Counted from the first letter of the stretch, positions 22,640-31,410 are shown. The stretch is DNA of 34,078 nt from an uncultured Prevotellaceae bacterium (GCA_947168045.1 CAMVKN010000044.1:1-34078), one strand, 5' to 3'. Made by a program: numbers and translations. The notes: generated by a model from the sequence alone, not told the origin.

Positions 22640-25562
22640 GGACATCGTCTCTGAGATAAGGCAAGCCGTCAGCCTGTATGCCGGACATGTGGCAGTGGTT
22701 GAGAACGGCGTACCCACCATGACCTATCAGGAGTGGTGGCATGATGCATCATGTCTTGCTGAAGGGTTGCGTAGTAAATATGCTGATGCAGAATATGTTA
22801 TCGTTGAGCTGCCGAAGTCGGCCTCCTATGTGGTGTCGCTGCTGGCCTGTTGGATGACGGGCAAGCCATTCGTTCCGTTAGGAGCTGACTTGCCAGCCCA
22901 GCGAAAGGATGACATCAAGCGCCAGCTGAGGAACTACGTGCACCTCACTGCTGACACCTATTCGTCGTTCCTCTCACCGCAGCCCCTTGCACAGACGGTG
23001 CCCTTGCAGCCAGACACACCCGCCTACCTGATTTTCAGCTCTGGCACGACGGGAACCGCCAAGGGCATTGTCGTGGGCCACTCAGGACTGGTCAGCCTGG
23101 CACGCTGCCAGCGCAAGGCCTTTGGGCTGACCTGCCAGTCGCGTAGCCTGTTCTTCCTGTCCGTCAACTTCGATGCCTCCATCTCCGACATCCTCACCAC
23201 CCTGACCTCTGGCGCCGCCCTTGTCATAGAGTCCACCGACAGCCTCTCGCTCTCAGCCAGTCTGATGAGCGTCATGGATGAGCGCCGCATCACCCATGCT
23301 GACCTGCCCCCGTCGCTGCTCAGGGTGATGGACGTTGCGGCGTGTCCGGCGTCATTGCAGACCATCATCATCGGTGGCGAGGCCACGGACAGTGACACCG
23401 TCAGGAAGTGGGCAACGAGGGTGCGGCTCATCAATGTCTATGGCCCCACCGAGGCCACCGTGTGTACCAGCCTGTGCCAGTATGGCAGCGACTGGTCGCA
23501 GCCTGTGGTGGGCAAGGAGCTGGAGGGCGTGGAATACCACATCTGCCGTGATGGCCGCCTGGATGCCGATGAAGGCGAGCTGTGGATTTCGGGTCCCTGT
23601 CTGGCCATCGGCTATTATGACAACCAGGCGTTGACTGAGGCCAAGTTCCCCGTGGTGGACGGAACCCGCTATTACCGCACCGCCGACCATGTGCGGCGCC
23701 TGCCCAATGGCGACATTGCCTACCTGGGCAGGTATGACCGTCAGGTGAAGATTCACGGGCAGCTCGTCGAGCTGGAAGAGGTGGAGGCCCACCTGAAGCG
23801 TCTGCCACTGGTGAGGAATGTTGCCGTGGTGAAGCGCCCGCTGTCAGGACACCACGCGAAGGAGGCGCTGGTGGCTTTCATTGAGGCTGAGGAGACGACT
23901 GACAACAGGCGCACCGTCAGCACGTCGTTGCGCCACCACCTGCCGACATGGATGATTCCCAGCCGTATCGTCTTTGTGGACCGTCTGCCGCGTGTGGCTT
24001 CAGGCAAGGTGGACCTCAGGGCACTGGAGCGCCTGCCCCTTGCCGTAGCCCCCAGGACAGCAGCGCCGTATGGCTCGGCCAGGGAGGAGGCCATAGCACG
24101 GCTGATGGCCGATGTGCTGAAGATGGAACGTGTCAATCCGCATGACGACTTCCTGGAGCTGGGGGCCGACTCGCTTGACACCCTGCTGCTCATCGCCCGT
24201 CTTCAGAATGAGCTGGGCATCAGCGTCACCCTTGCCGGTCTGCAGGCTGATGCCTCGCCAGCCGCGCTCAGCAGGATGGGGGACACGTCCATGACGATGG
24301 CTGTCGAGAGCAGTCAGCTGCAGGCAGAATGGGCGCAGCCCGTGGCCTCCTCGCCGTCAGGGAATGTGCCTGCCAACGACTTCCTTCTCATCACCGGGGC
24401 AACGGGGTTCTTAGGGTCGCACCTCCTGATGCAGGTCCTGTGCAGGTCAGACTACGAGGACCGGCGGGTGGTGTGCCTGGTCAGGTGTGACAGTCCTGAG
24501 CATGGCGAAGAGCGTCTTCGCAGCACCTTCCGCCGGTATGGCCTGCCGTGCAGCCAGTGGGGCAGGGTAGAGGTGGTGCCTTCGGACCTGTCAAAGGCGA
24601 AGATGGGCTTGGACGATGCCACCTATCAGTACCTGGCTGACCGTGTGACCGTGGTGTTCCACTGTGCGGCAACGGTCAACATGATGGCCGACTATGCTGC
24701 GCTGCGGGCATCGAATGTGTGGGGCACCCGACGGGTGGCTGAGTTCTGCCTGACGGGGTGCAGAAAGCAGCTCAACTATGCCTCCACGCTGTCGGTGTTT
24801 GTGTCCACATCGCGCTGCGAGGGCGTTGCCTGGGAGCACGACCGCCTTGAGGCAGCCTGCACCATCTATGGTGGCTACGGGCAGACCAAGTTCGTGTGCG
24901 AGAAGCTGCTCATGGGCATCGCGCCATCGCTGTGTGGCGTCAACATCATCCGCTATGGGCTGCTGTGTGGCGACAGCACGACGGGCATCTCTGCACCCAA
25001 GGACTTCCTTGGCATGTTCCTCAGGGGGGCGGCTGCCGTGGGCTCCCTGCCATGGGACGGCACGGGACGGATGGGCATTGACATCACCCCGGTGGACATG
25101 GCCGCCAGCATCACGCTCGACATTGCCACCGCCTCGCGGCATGGCATCTACCATGTGGCTGCTGAGAACCCGCTGAGGTATAACCACCTGTGCCGCCTGC
25201 TGTCTGCCACCCTGGGACTGACCGTGGTCAAGGGCTGGTCTGGGGACGGCGGGGACATAGCAACGGCGTGGCAGCCCGAGGGGCAGGAAACCCTCGGCGG
25301 CGCTGCTGCTGCCGAGGTGGCGGCGCTGCGGATGAGCCTCTGCAGGATGGATGCCGACAGCTATGAGCGCCTGCGACACATGGACCTGTTTCAAACCACC
25401 GACATCAGGTTCGACATGACCCATACCCATCGTGTCACCCCGCGTAGGATTTATCAGCATGACTCACTCATCAAGATGTATATAGAATATGAAACAGCAC
25501 CTGACAGGCTTCGTGCTCGGCAAGTTCTGCCCCCTGCACAAGGGGCACCAGTATCTCATTGA
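22623..25562 (+). CDS. single-module NRPS: adenylation, carrier protein, thioester reductase (A-PCP-R)
   Basis: A 979-residue enzyme. The A domain (about 1-475) has IFSSGTTGTAKG, NVYGPTEATV, YYRTADH, GRYDRQVKIHGQ and LPRVASGKVD. The carrier domain has the phosphopantetheine Ser at about 517 in LGADSLD. The R domain (from about 590) has ITGATGFLGSHLL and the Tyr/Lys pair in GYGQTKFVCEK. There is no condensation domain. The expected chemistry is activation of one acid, loading on the carrier, and NAD(P)H-dependent release as an aldehyde, possibly on to the alcohol. Aligning by eye to GrsA gives specificity residues D-A-S-D-I-G-V-V-C-K. No phosphopantetheinyl transferase is in the window. The last 74 bases overlap the NadR-like gene. 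Confidence 0.92.
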   Translation: MDTRFEDIVSEIRQAVSLYAGHVAVVENGVPTMTYQEWWHDASCLAEGLRSKYADAEYVIVELPKSASYVVSLLACWMTGKPFVPLGADLPAQRKDDIKRQLRNYVHLTADTYSSFLSPQPLAQTVPLQPDTPAYLIFSSGTTGTAKGIVVGHSGLVSLARCQRKAFGLTCQSRSLFFLSVNFDASISDILTTLTSGAALVIESTDSLSLSASLMSVMDERRITHADLPPSLLRVMDVAACPASLQTIIIGGEATDSDTVRKWATRVRLINVYGPTEATVCTSLCQYGSDWSQPVVGKELEGVEYHICRDGRLDADEGELWISGPCLAIGYYDNQALTEAKFPVVDGTRYYRTADHVRRLPNGDIAYLGRYDRQVKIHGQLVELEEVEAHLKRLPLVRNVAVVKRPLSGHHAKEALVAFIEAEETTDNRRTVSTSLRHHLPTWMIPSRIVFVDRLPRVASGKVDLRALERLPLAVAPRTAAPYGSAREEAIARLMADVLKMERVNPHDDFLELGADSLDTLLLIARLQNELGISVTLAGLQADASPAALSRMGDTSMTMAVESSQLQAEWAQPVASSPSGNVPANDFLLITGATGFLGSHLLMQVLCRSDYEDRRVVCLVRCDSPEHGEERLRSTFRRYGLPCSQWGRVEVVPSDLSKAKMGLDDATYQYLADRVTVVFHCAATVNMMADYAALRASNVWGTRRVAEFCLTGCRKQLNYASTLSVFVSTSRCEGVAWEHDRLEAACTIYGGYGQTKFVCEKLLMGIAPSLCGVNIIRYGLLCGDSTTGISAPKDFLGMFLRGAAAVGSLPWDGTGRMGIDITPVDMAASITLDIATASRHGIYHVAAENPLRYNHLCRLLSATLGLTVVKGWSGDGGDIATAWQPEGQETLGGAAAAEVAALRMSLCRMDADSYERLRHMDLFQTTDIRFDMTHTHRVTPRRIYQHDSLIKMYIEYETAPDRLRARQVLPPAQGAPVSH

Positions 25563-26466
25563 CACTGCCCGCAGGCAGGTGGAGCGCCTCTATATCGTGG
25601 TGGACAACATCATGGACGACGTGATAGCGGTCAGCCAGCGCATGAGATGGATGCGGCAGGAGTATCCTGACGCCATCGTCCTGACGCAGCCCTCGCCACT
25701 GCCGCAGGACCCCAGCGAGACGCCGCTGTTCTGGGACATCTGGCGCGAGGCCCTGCTCGCCCTGCTGCCTGAGAGGATGGACGTGGTGTATGCGTCAGAG
25801 CCCTACGGCGAGCGACTGGCCCGTGAGCTGCAGGCCGCCTTCGTCATGGTCGATGCCGCGAGGCAGCACGTGCCCATATCGGCCACCGTCCTACGCAACA
25901 GCCTGCTGAGCCATTGGGACTATCTCTCGGATGCCGCCAAGCGAGACCTGGTGACAACCGTGTGTGTGTTCGGGCCGGAGTCCACAGGTAAGTCGACGCT
26001 CACCAGGCAGCTGGCTGACCACTATCATGCCCCCTACGTCGCTGAATATGCCGAGAGCGTCATCCGTGCCAGGAACGGCGACATCAGGTTCGAGGACATG
26101 GAGCTGATAGTGAGGGGCCACCATGAGCGCATAGGTCAGGCACTGTCAGCGCTGCCCCCGCTGCTGTTCGTCGACACCGATGCCATCACCTCGAAGCTGT
26201 GGAGCGACGAGCTGTTTGGCAGACGGTCGCCCGTCATTGAGCAGGTCATTCGTCAGCAGCATTTCACCCATTATCTGCTTCTTGACGTCGACCTGCCCTG
26301 GGTGGACGACGTCCACAGGTACCGGCCCGGCGAAAGGATGGCGTTCTTTGACAGGTGCCTGCACGAACTGACGGTCAGGGGCAAGTCGTACGACATCATT
26401 CGTGGCCAGGGCGACGAAAGGATTCGGCAGGCCATGGAAGCCGTCGATAAACGATTGCTTCTATAG
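25489..26466 (+). CDS. NadR-like bifunctional NMN adenylyltransferase / ribosylnicotinamide kinase
   Basis: A 325-residue two-domain protein. The N-terminal nucleotidyltransferase has the HxGH-type motif GKFCPLHKGHQYLI and the second motif VPISATVLRNSLLSHW. The C-terminal kinase has a P-loop, FGPESTGKSTLT, and LFVDTDAITSKLW. This is the NadR layout without the N-terminal DNA-binding domain found in enteric NadR. It would make NAD from nicotinamide riboside. The start cannot be moved downstream without losing the HxGH motif, so the 74-base overlap with the NRPS is real. Co-translation suggests a role in the cluster: cofactor supply, or acting on a related nucleotide. The latter is speculation. 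Confidence 0.88.
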   Translation: MKQHLTGFVLGKFCPLHKGHQYLIDTARRQVERLYIVVDNIMDDVIAVSQRMRWMRQEYPDAIVLTQPSPLPQDPSETPLFWDIWREALLALLPERMDVVYASEPYGERLARELQAAFVMVDAARQHVPISATVLRNSLLSHWDYLSDAAKRDLVTTVCVFGPESTGKSTLTRQLADHYHAPYVAEYAESVIRARNGDIRFEDMELIVRGHHERIGQALSALPPLLFVDTDAITSKLWSDELFGRRSPVIEQVIRQQHFTHYLLLDVDLPWVDDVHRYRPGERMAFFDRCLHELTVRGKSYDIIRGQGDERIRQAMEAVDKRLLL

Positions 26467-26518
26467 GCAAAACCGTGTTAAACCGTGTGAATATTGCTCA
26501 TCTTGCAGAAAAAAGTAT

Positions 26519-26526
26519 TACCTTTG
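26519..26526 (+). promoter_or_regulatory. Bacteroidetes -7 box before the LysE-type gene
   Basis: TACCTTTG is a perfect TAnnTTTG, 64 bases or less after the NadR-like stop. It ends four bases before the ATG at 26531, so the mRNA would be leaderless or nearly so. It separates the biosynthetic operon from the downstream genes. Confidence 0.6.
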
Positions 26527-26530
26527 CACC

Positions 26531-27190
26531 ATGTTTCAAGTAGTACCAAACATTTTGGACTTTGTGTTCAAGGGCATGCTCATCGGCATCATCGCCTCGG
26601 CCCCCATGGGCCCGGTGGGCATCCTGTGTGTCCAGCGCACGCTGAACAAGGGGCGCTGGTATGGGTTGGCAACGGGTGTAGGGGCATCGGCCAGCGACCT
26701 GCTCTATGCGCTCATCACGGGTGTGGGCATGAGCTTCATCACCGATTTTGTCAACGACCCCACTTACCGTTTCTACCTGCAGGTCATCGGCAGCCTGGTG
26801 TTGCTCATCTTCGGTTTCTACACCTATCGTAACGACCCGCTGAAGAAGATGCACCAGTCGGGCAAGCAGAAGGGCACGCTGTGGTACAACGGCTGGACGG
26901 CCTTCCTGCTGACCTTGTCCAACCCGCTCATCATCATCCTCTTCGGTGCCCTCTTTGCGCAGTTCGCCTTTGCCCCCAGCCATCCCTTCGACATGCTGGT
27001 CAGCTTTCTCAGCGTGGCTGGCGGTGCGCTGCTGTGGTGGTATGGTCTGACGTGGCTCATCGACAAGATTCGCACCAAGTTCGACACCAACGGCATACGC
27101 ATCATCAACCAGGTCATCGGCGTGGTGGTCATGCTCGTCAGCGTCATCATCCTCCTGGGCACCGTCACCAACCTCTTCCGCCTGTTCTAA
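26531..27190 (+). CDS. LysE/RhtB-family translocator
   Basis: A 219-residue polytopic membrane protein with about six hydrophobic segments. The family start is clear: KGMLIGIIASAPMGPVGILCVQRTLNKGRWYGLATGVGASASDLLYAL, followed by VIGSLVLLIFGFYTYRNDP and LLTLSNPLIIILFGALFAQF. LysE/RhtB proteins export amino acids or related small molecules. ATG 26531 gives the short N-terminal lead (MFQVVPNILDFVF) typical of Bacteroidales members. Although it lies next to the NRPS operon it has its own promoter box, and the order LysE, DUF4924, rfbD, prfC is familiar from Bacteroidales, so it is more likely part of the core neighbourhood than the cluster exporter. Confidence 0.9.
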   Translation: MFQVVPNILDFVFKGMLIGIIASAPMGPVGILCVQRTLNKGRWYGLATGVGASASDLLYALITGVGMSFITDFVNDPTYRFYLQVIGSLVLLIFGFYTYRNDPLKKMHQSGKQKGTLWYNGWTAFLLTLSNPLIIILFGALFAQFAFAPSHPFDMLVSFLSVAGGALLWWYGLTWLIDKIRTKFDTNGIRIINQVIGVVVMLVSVIILLGTVTNLFRLF

Positions 27191-27194
27191 TCAC

Positions 27195-27249
27195 ATCTCT
27201 CATCTCTCATCTCTCACCTCTCACCTCTCACCTCTCACCTCTTACCTCT
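27195..27249 (+). repeat. heptamer array upstream of the DUF4924 gene
   Basis: About eight tandem 7-mers: three ATCTCTC, then three ACCTCTC, then ACCTCTT and a partial ACCTCT. The array fills almost the whole space between the lysE stop and the ATG at 27254 and makes the leader almost purely pyrimidine. Confidence 0.9.
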
Positions 27250-27253
27250 AAAA

Positions 27254-27799
27254 ATGTTTATATCCCAGGAACTGAGAAAGACGAACATAGCCGAGTACCT
27301 GCTCTACATGTGGCAGGTGGAGGACACCATCCGTGCCTTCGGCTGTTCACTCCCGCGCATACGCAAGGAATATGTGGAGCGCTTCGACTATAGCGACGAG
27401 CAGAAAGACGAGCTCATCGACTGGTATGGCAACCTCATCCGCATGATGAACGAGGAAGGCTGTCGCGAGAAGGGCCACCTGCAGATAGTCCGTGCCACCA
27501 TGCAGCTGCTCAACGACCTGCACCTGCAGCTGTTGCAGTCGCCCAAGTTCCCGTTCTATAACACCGCCTACTACAAGGTGCTGCCCTTCATCGTCGAGCT
27601 GCGCAGCCGGGGTGCGTCGAAGGACGAGAGCGAGATAGAGACGTGCCTGAACCTGCTCTATGGCGTGATGATGCTGCGCCTGCAGAAGAAGGAGATAACC
27701 CCCAACACCCAGCATGCCGTCAAGGAGGTCTCCACCTTCGTGGGCATGCTGAGCGACTATTACAAGAAAGACAAGGAAGAAGGATTAAAGCTTGACTGA
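27254..27799 (+). CDS. DUF4924 family protein
   Basis: A 181-residue soluble, mostly helical protein. MFISQELRKTNIAEYLLYMWQVEDTIRAF and RKEYVERFDYSDEQKDELIDWYGNLIRMMNEEG are characteristic of DUF4924, a Bacteroidales family with no known function to my knowledge. No signal peptide or membrane segment is seen. It lies five bases upstream of rfbD, so is probably cotranscribed. The leader is a heptamer array, so array length could influence its expression. Confidence 0.85.
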   Translation: MFISQELRKTNIAEYLLYMWQVEDTIRAFGCSLPRIRKEYVERFDYSDEQKDELIDWYGNLIRMMNEEGCREKGHLQIVRATMQLLNDLHLQLLQSPKFPFYNTAYYKVLPFIVELRSRGASKDESEIETCLNLLYGVMMLRLQKKEITPNTQHAVKEVSTFVGMLSDYYKKDKEEGLKLD

Positions 27800-27804
27800 A
27801 AAGA

Positions 27805-28683
27805 ATGAATATACTGGTAACAGGCTGTAACGGCCAACTGGGCAACGAGATGCAACTGCTGGAACGAGTGCATCCCGAGCATACGTATTTCAACACCGAC
27901 GTGCAGGAGCTGGACATCACCAACAGGCCTGCCGTGGAGCGTTTCGTCATTGACAATGCCATTGACGGCATCGTGAACTGTGCTGCTTATACCGCCGTCG
28001 ACAAGGCTGAGGACAACCAGCAGCTGTGCGCCCTGCTCAACACGGCAGCCCCAGGCTATCTGGCCGCTGCCATCGAACAGCGTGGCGGCTGGCTCATCCA
28101 GATTTCGACCGACTATGTGTTCGACGGCACCCACCACACCCCATACGTCGAGACCGACAGCGTCTGCCCGAACAGCACCTACGGGCGCACCAAGCTGGCA
28201 GGCGAGCAGGAGGCACAGCGCCAGTGCAGTCACACCATGGTCATCCGCACCGCCTGGCTCTACAGCACCTTTGGCAACAACTTCGTCAAGACGATGATTC
28301 GCCTGGGCCGTGAGCGCTCTGAGCTGGGGGTCATCTTCGACCAGATAGGCACGCCCACCTACGCCCGCGACCTGGCCGTGGCCATCTTCGCTGCCATAGG
28401 GCAGGGGGTTAGGCCCGGCATCTATCATTTCAGCAACGAGGGCGTCATCTCGTGGTACGACTTCACCAAGGCCATCCATCGTCTGGCGGGCATCACCACC
28501 TGCCGTGTGCGTCCGCTGCACACCGCCGAATACCCCACGCCTGCTGCCCGTCCGCACTACTCGGTGTTGGACAAGACCAAGATAAAAGCAACCTACGGCA
28601 TTGAGATTCCCTACTGGGAGGAGTCGCTGAGCGAGTGTGTAAAGGCGATGATGAGCGCTGAGACAGAACAGATAAACAATTGA
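27805..28683 (+). CDS. rfbD: dTDP-4-dehydrorhamnose reductase
   Basis: A 292-residue extended short-chain dehydrogenase. The NAD(P) motif is [12 protein letters not shown] at the N-terminus. Typical RmlD segments follow: [28 protein letters not shown] and the catalytic [11 protein letters not shown] (YxxxK). The C-terminal [13 protein letters not shown] also matches. It reduces dTDP-4-keto-L-rhamnose to dTDP-L-rhamnose, the last step of the donor pathway for surface polysaccharides. The other rml genes are not in the window. It sits two bases before prfC, a pairing common in Bacteroidales. Confidence 0.95.
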   Translation: MNILVTGCNGQLGNEMQLLERVHPEHTYFNTDVQELDITNRPAVERFVIDNAIDGIVNCAAYTAVDKAEDNQQLCALLNTAAPGYLAAAIEQRGGWLIQISTDYVFDGTHHTPYVETDSVCPNSTYGRTKLAGEQEAQRQCSHTMVIRTAWLYSTFGNNFVKTMIRLGRERSELGVIFDQIGTPTYARDLAVAIFAAIGQGVRPGIYHFSNEGVISWYDFTKAIHRLAGITTCRVRPLHTAEYPTPAARPHYSVLDKTKIKATYGIEIPYWEESLSECVKAMMSAETEQINN

Positions 28684-28685
28684 CA

Positions 28686-30281
28686 ATGAACCAAGAAATA
28701 GAACGCAGGCGAACCTTCGCCATCATTTCGCACCCCGATGCCGGTAAGACCACGCTGACTGAGAAGTTCCTGCTCTTCGGCGGACAGATACAGGTGGCAG
28801 GTGCAGTGAAGAACAACAAGATAAAGAAGACGGCCACCTCAGACTGGATGGACATCGAGAAGCAGCGTGGCATCTCGGTCTCCACGTCGGTCATGGAGTT
28901 CGACTATAGCCCCCCCCAGGGGGGGACGGAGGGGGCCTACAAGGTAAACATCCTTGACACCCCGGGTCACCAGGACTTTGCCGAGGACACCTTCCGCACA
29001 CTGACGGCTGTCGACTCGGCCATCATCGTGGTCGACGGTGCCAAGGGCGTGGAGACGCAGACCAGGAAGCTGATGACGGTGTGCCGCATGAGGAAGACGC
29101 CCGTCATCATCTTCATCAACAAGATGGACCGCGAGGGCCGCGACCCCTTCGACCTGCTCGACGAGCTGGAGCAGGAGCTGGAAATCAAGGTGCGCCCGTT
29201 GAGCTGGCCCATCAATCAAGGCGCGAAGTTCAAGGGAGTTTACAATATCTATGAGCAGAAGCTCGACCTCTTCACCCCCGACAAGCAGCGCGTCACCGAG
29301 AAGGTCAGTGTGGAGCTCGGTTCTGCCGAGCTCAATCAGCGTATTGGTGACCAGGACGCCGACAAGCTGCGCGAGGACCTGGAGCTGGTGGACGGCGTCT
29401 ACCCTGAGTTCGACGTGGAGACCTATCGTTCCGCTGAGGTGGCGCCGGTGTTCTTCGGCTCGGCGCTGAACAATTTCGGCGTGCAGGAGCTGCTCAACTG
29501 CTTCGTTGAGATAGCCCCCAGCCCCCGTCCCACCAAGGCCGAGGAGCGCGAGGTGCAGCCCGAGGAGCCTAAGTTCACGGGCTTCATCTTCAAGATTACG
29601 GCCAACATCGACCCCAACCACCGCTCGTGCATCGCCTTCTGCAAGGTGTGCAGCGGCCGGTTCCAGCGCAATGTGCCCTATCTGCATGTGCGCCAGGGCA
29701 AGACGATGCGCTTCACCTCGCCCACACAGTTCATGGCTCAGCGCAAGTCGACCATCGACGAGGCTTGGCCGGGCGACATCGTGGGACTGCCTGACACGGG
29801 CGGCGTCTTCAAGATTGGCGACACACTGACCGAGGGCGAGCTGCTGCACTTCCGCGGACTGCCCTCGTTCTCGCCGGAGCTGTTCAAGTATATCGAGAAC
29901 GACGACCCCATGAAGGCCAAGCAGTTGCAGAAGGGCATCGACCAGCTCATGGACGAAGGCGTGGCCCAGCTGTTTGTCAACCAGTTCAACAACCGCAAGA
30001 TTATCGGTACCGTCGGACAGCTGCAGTTCGAGGTCATACAGTATCGTCTGGAGAACGAGTATAACGCCAAGTGCCGCTGGGAGCCGGTGCACCTGTACAA
30101 GGCTTGCTGGATATCGTCTGACGACGAGCAGGAGCTGGAACAGTTCAAGAAGCGCAAGTACCAGTACATGGCGAAGGACAAGGAGGGTAGGGACGTGTTC
30201 CTGGCTGACAGCGGCTACATGCTGCAGATGGCCCAGCAGGACTTCAAGCACCTGCAGTTCCATTTCACCAGTGAGTTCTGA
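28686..30281 (+). CDS. prfC: peptide chain release factor 3
   Basis: A 531-residue translational GTPase. G-domain motifs are [13 protein letters not shown] (G1), [16 protein letters not shown] (G3) and NKMDREGRD (G4), followed by RF3-specific domains ([24 protein letters not shown]). RF3 recycles RF1 and RF2 from the ribosome after termination. ATG 28686 gives the family start [13 protein letters not shown]; a TTG at 28680 would add two residues and overlap rfbD. Residues 75-84 ([10 protein letters not shown]) form an extra loop encoded by a C-run/G-run palindrome and look inserted relative to typical RF3, in frame. Confidence 0.95.
   Translation: MNQEIERRRTFAIISHPDAGKTTLTEKFLLFGGQIQVAGAVKNNKIKKTATSDWMDIEKQRGISVSTSVMEFDYSPPQGGTEGAYKVNILDTPGHQDFAEDTFRTLTAVDSAIIVVDGAKGVETQTRKLMTVCRMRKTPVIIFINKMDREGRDPFDLLDELEQELEIKVRPLSWPINQGAKFKGVYNIYEQKLDLFTPDKQRVTEKVSVELGSAELNQRIGDQDADKLREDLELVDGVYPEFDVETYRSAEVAPVFFGSALNNFGVQELLNCFVEIAPSPRPTKAEEREVQPEEPKFTGFIFKITANIDPNHRSCIAFCKVCSGRFQRNVPYLHVRQGKTMRFTSPTQFMAQRKSTIDEAWPGDIVGLPDTGGVFKIGDTLTEGELLHFRGLPSFSPELFKYIENDDPMKAKQLQKGIDQLMDEGVAQLFVNQFNNRKIIGTVGQLQFEVIQYRLENEYNAKCRWEPVHLYKACWISSDDEQELEQFKKRKYQYMAKDKEGRDVFLADSGYMLQMAQQDFKHLQFHFTSEF
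28908..28937. repeat. C-run/G-run palindromic insert inside prfC
   Basis: AGCCCCCCCCAGGGGGGG and a further G-rich part encode [10 protein letters not shown]. The composition differs sharply from the flanking coding sequence and recalls the C5/G5 palindromes of the nqr inverted repeats. The frame is preserved. Confidence 0.65.
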
Positions 30282-30287
30282 TGTGAT

Positions 30288-30317
30288 TTGAGAATTGAGA
30301 TTTGAGAATTGAGATTT
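30288..30317 (+). repeat. heptamer array between prfC and mltG
   Basis: Four tandem 7-mers, TTGAGAA TTGAGAT TTGAGAA TTGAGAT, fill the gap after the prfC stop and end four bases before the putative GTG start of mltG. The same heptamers occur inside the GH31 gene. Confidence 0.9.
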
Positions 30318-30321
30318 AAAA

Positions 30322-31353
30322 GTGAGAATCAAGAAGAAACACTACATGCTGGGTGCCGTGGGCTTGGTGCTGATTGCCGGCGGCATCGTGGCCTATACGC
30401 TTTACAGTCGGATTAGTGCACCGCTGCTGGCCGAGGGACAGTCTACACATATCTTATATATTGACAACGACGACACACCCGACTCTGTCTATGCCAAGCT
30501 GGCCGATGTCAGCACCGAGAGCGGCATGAAGGGGCTGCAGCTGCTGGCTGGCCACTACGACTACGCCGTGCGCTCCGGCCGCTATGTCATTGAGCCGGGC
30601 AAGAAGGCGCTCGACGTGTTTCGCCAGCTGCGCAATGGCCAGCAGTCGCCCGTCATGGTGACCGTGCCTGAGGTGCGAACCATCGACCGTCTGGCGGGGC
30701 GGCTCAGCCAGAAGCTGATGATTGACAGCGCCACCGTCGACCGTGCCCTGCGCGATTCGGCCTACTGTCAGCAGCTGGGCTACGACACTGCCACCATCTT
30801 CTGTCTCTTCGTACCCAACACCTATGAGGTCTACTGGAACATCTCGCTCGATGCACTGATGCAGCGCATGAAGAAGGAGCACGACATCTTCTGGAACGAG
30901 GAGCGCCGACACAAGGCTGAGGCTCAGGGGCTGACGCCTGACGAGGTGGTGACGCTGGCCAGCATCATCGACGAGGAGACGGCAAACAACGCCGAGAAGC
31001 CCGTCATTGCCGGCATGTATCTCAACCGTCTGAAGAAAGGCATGCTTCTGCAGGCCGACCCCACGGTGAAGTATGCCTTAGGCGACTTCACCCTGCGTCG
31101 CATACTGAACAAGCACTTAGAGGTGGACAGCCCCTACAACACCTATAAGTATGCAGGACTGATGCCCGGCCCCATCCGTCTGCCGTCGCTGCAGGCCATC
31201 GAGGCGGTGCTCAACCCCGACCAGAACGACTATCTCTACATGTGTGCCAAGGAGGACTTCTCCGGCACGCACAACTTCGCCTGCACCCTGGCTGAGCACA
31301 ACCTGAACGCGCGTCGCTATCAGCAGGCCCTCAATGAGCGGGGCATCAGGTGA
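30322..31353 (+). CDS. mltG: endolytic murein transglycosylase MltG (YceG family)
   Basis: A 343-residue protein with a basic N-terminus (MRIKKKHY), one membrane helix (MLGAVGLVLIAGGIVAYTLY) and a periplasmic YceG domain. The catalytic region TLASIIDEETANNAEKPVIAGMYLNRL contains the conserved Glu, followed by LLQADPTVKYALGDF, SPYNTYKYAGLMPGPI and AVLNPDQNDYLYMCAKEDFSGTHNFA. MltG cleaves nascent glycan strands to set their length. I prefer the GTG at 30322 because it supplies the positive-inside residues; ATG 30346 would remove them. The start is only a few bases after a heptamer array. Confidence 0.92.
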   Translation: MRIKKKHYMLGAVGLVLIAGGIVAYTLYSRISAPLLAEGQSTHILYIDNDDTPDSVYAKLADVSTESGMKGLQLLAGHYDYAVRSGRYVIEPGKKALDVFRQLRNGQQSPVMVTVPEVRTIDRLAGRLSQKLMIDSATVDRALRDSAYCQQLGYDTATIFCLFVPNTYEVYWNISLDALMQRMKKEHDIFWNEERRHKAEAQGLTPDEVVTLASIIDEETANNAEKPVIAGMYLNRLKKGMLLQADPTVKYALGDFTLRRILNKHLEVDSPYNTYKYAGLMPGPIRLPSLQAIEAVLNPDQNDYLYMCAKEDFSGTHNFACTLAEHNLNARRYQQALNERGIR

Positions 31354-31378
31354 CGCGAGGAAATAAATAAGTAGAAAA

Positions 31379-31410
31379 TTTGCATATATGCGAATAAATG
31401 CGTACTTTTG
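31379..31410 (+). promoter_or_regulatory. Bacteroidetes promoter with -33 and -7 boxes, before the pseudokinase gene
   Basis: TTTG (31379-31382) and TACTTTTG (31403-31410) are separated by 20 bases, matching the TTTG / TAnnTTTG consensus spacing well. It leaves a leader of about 27 bases before the ATG at 31438. This is the best two-box promoter in the window. Confidence 0.75.

Noticed and set aside
26531..27190. LysE-type exporter as the product exporter of the NRPS operon
   Set aside because: It has its own promoter box and belongs to a gene order common in Bacteroidales, so proximity alone does not support this.
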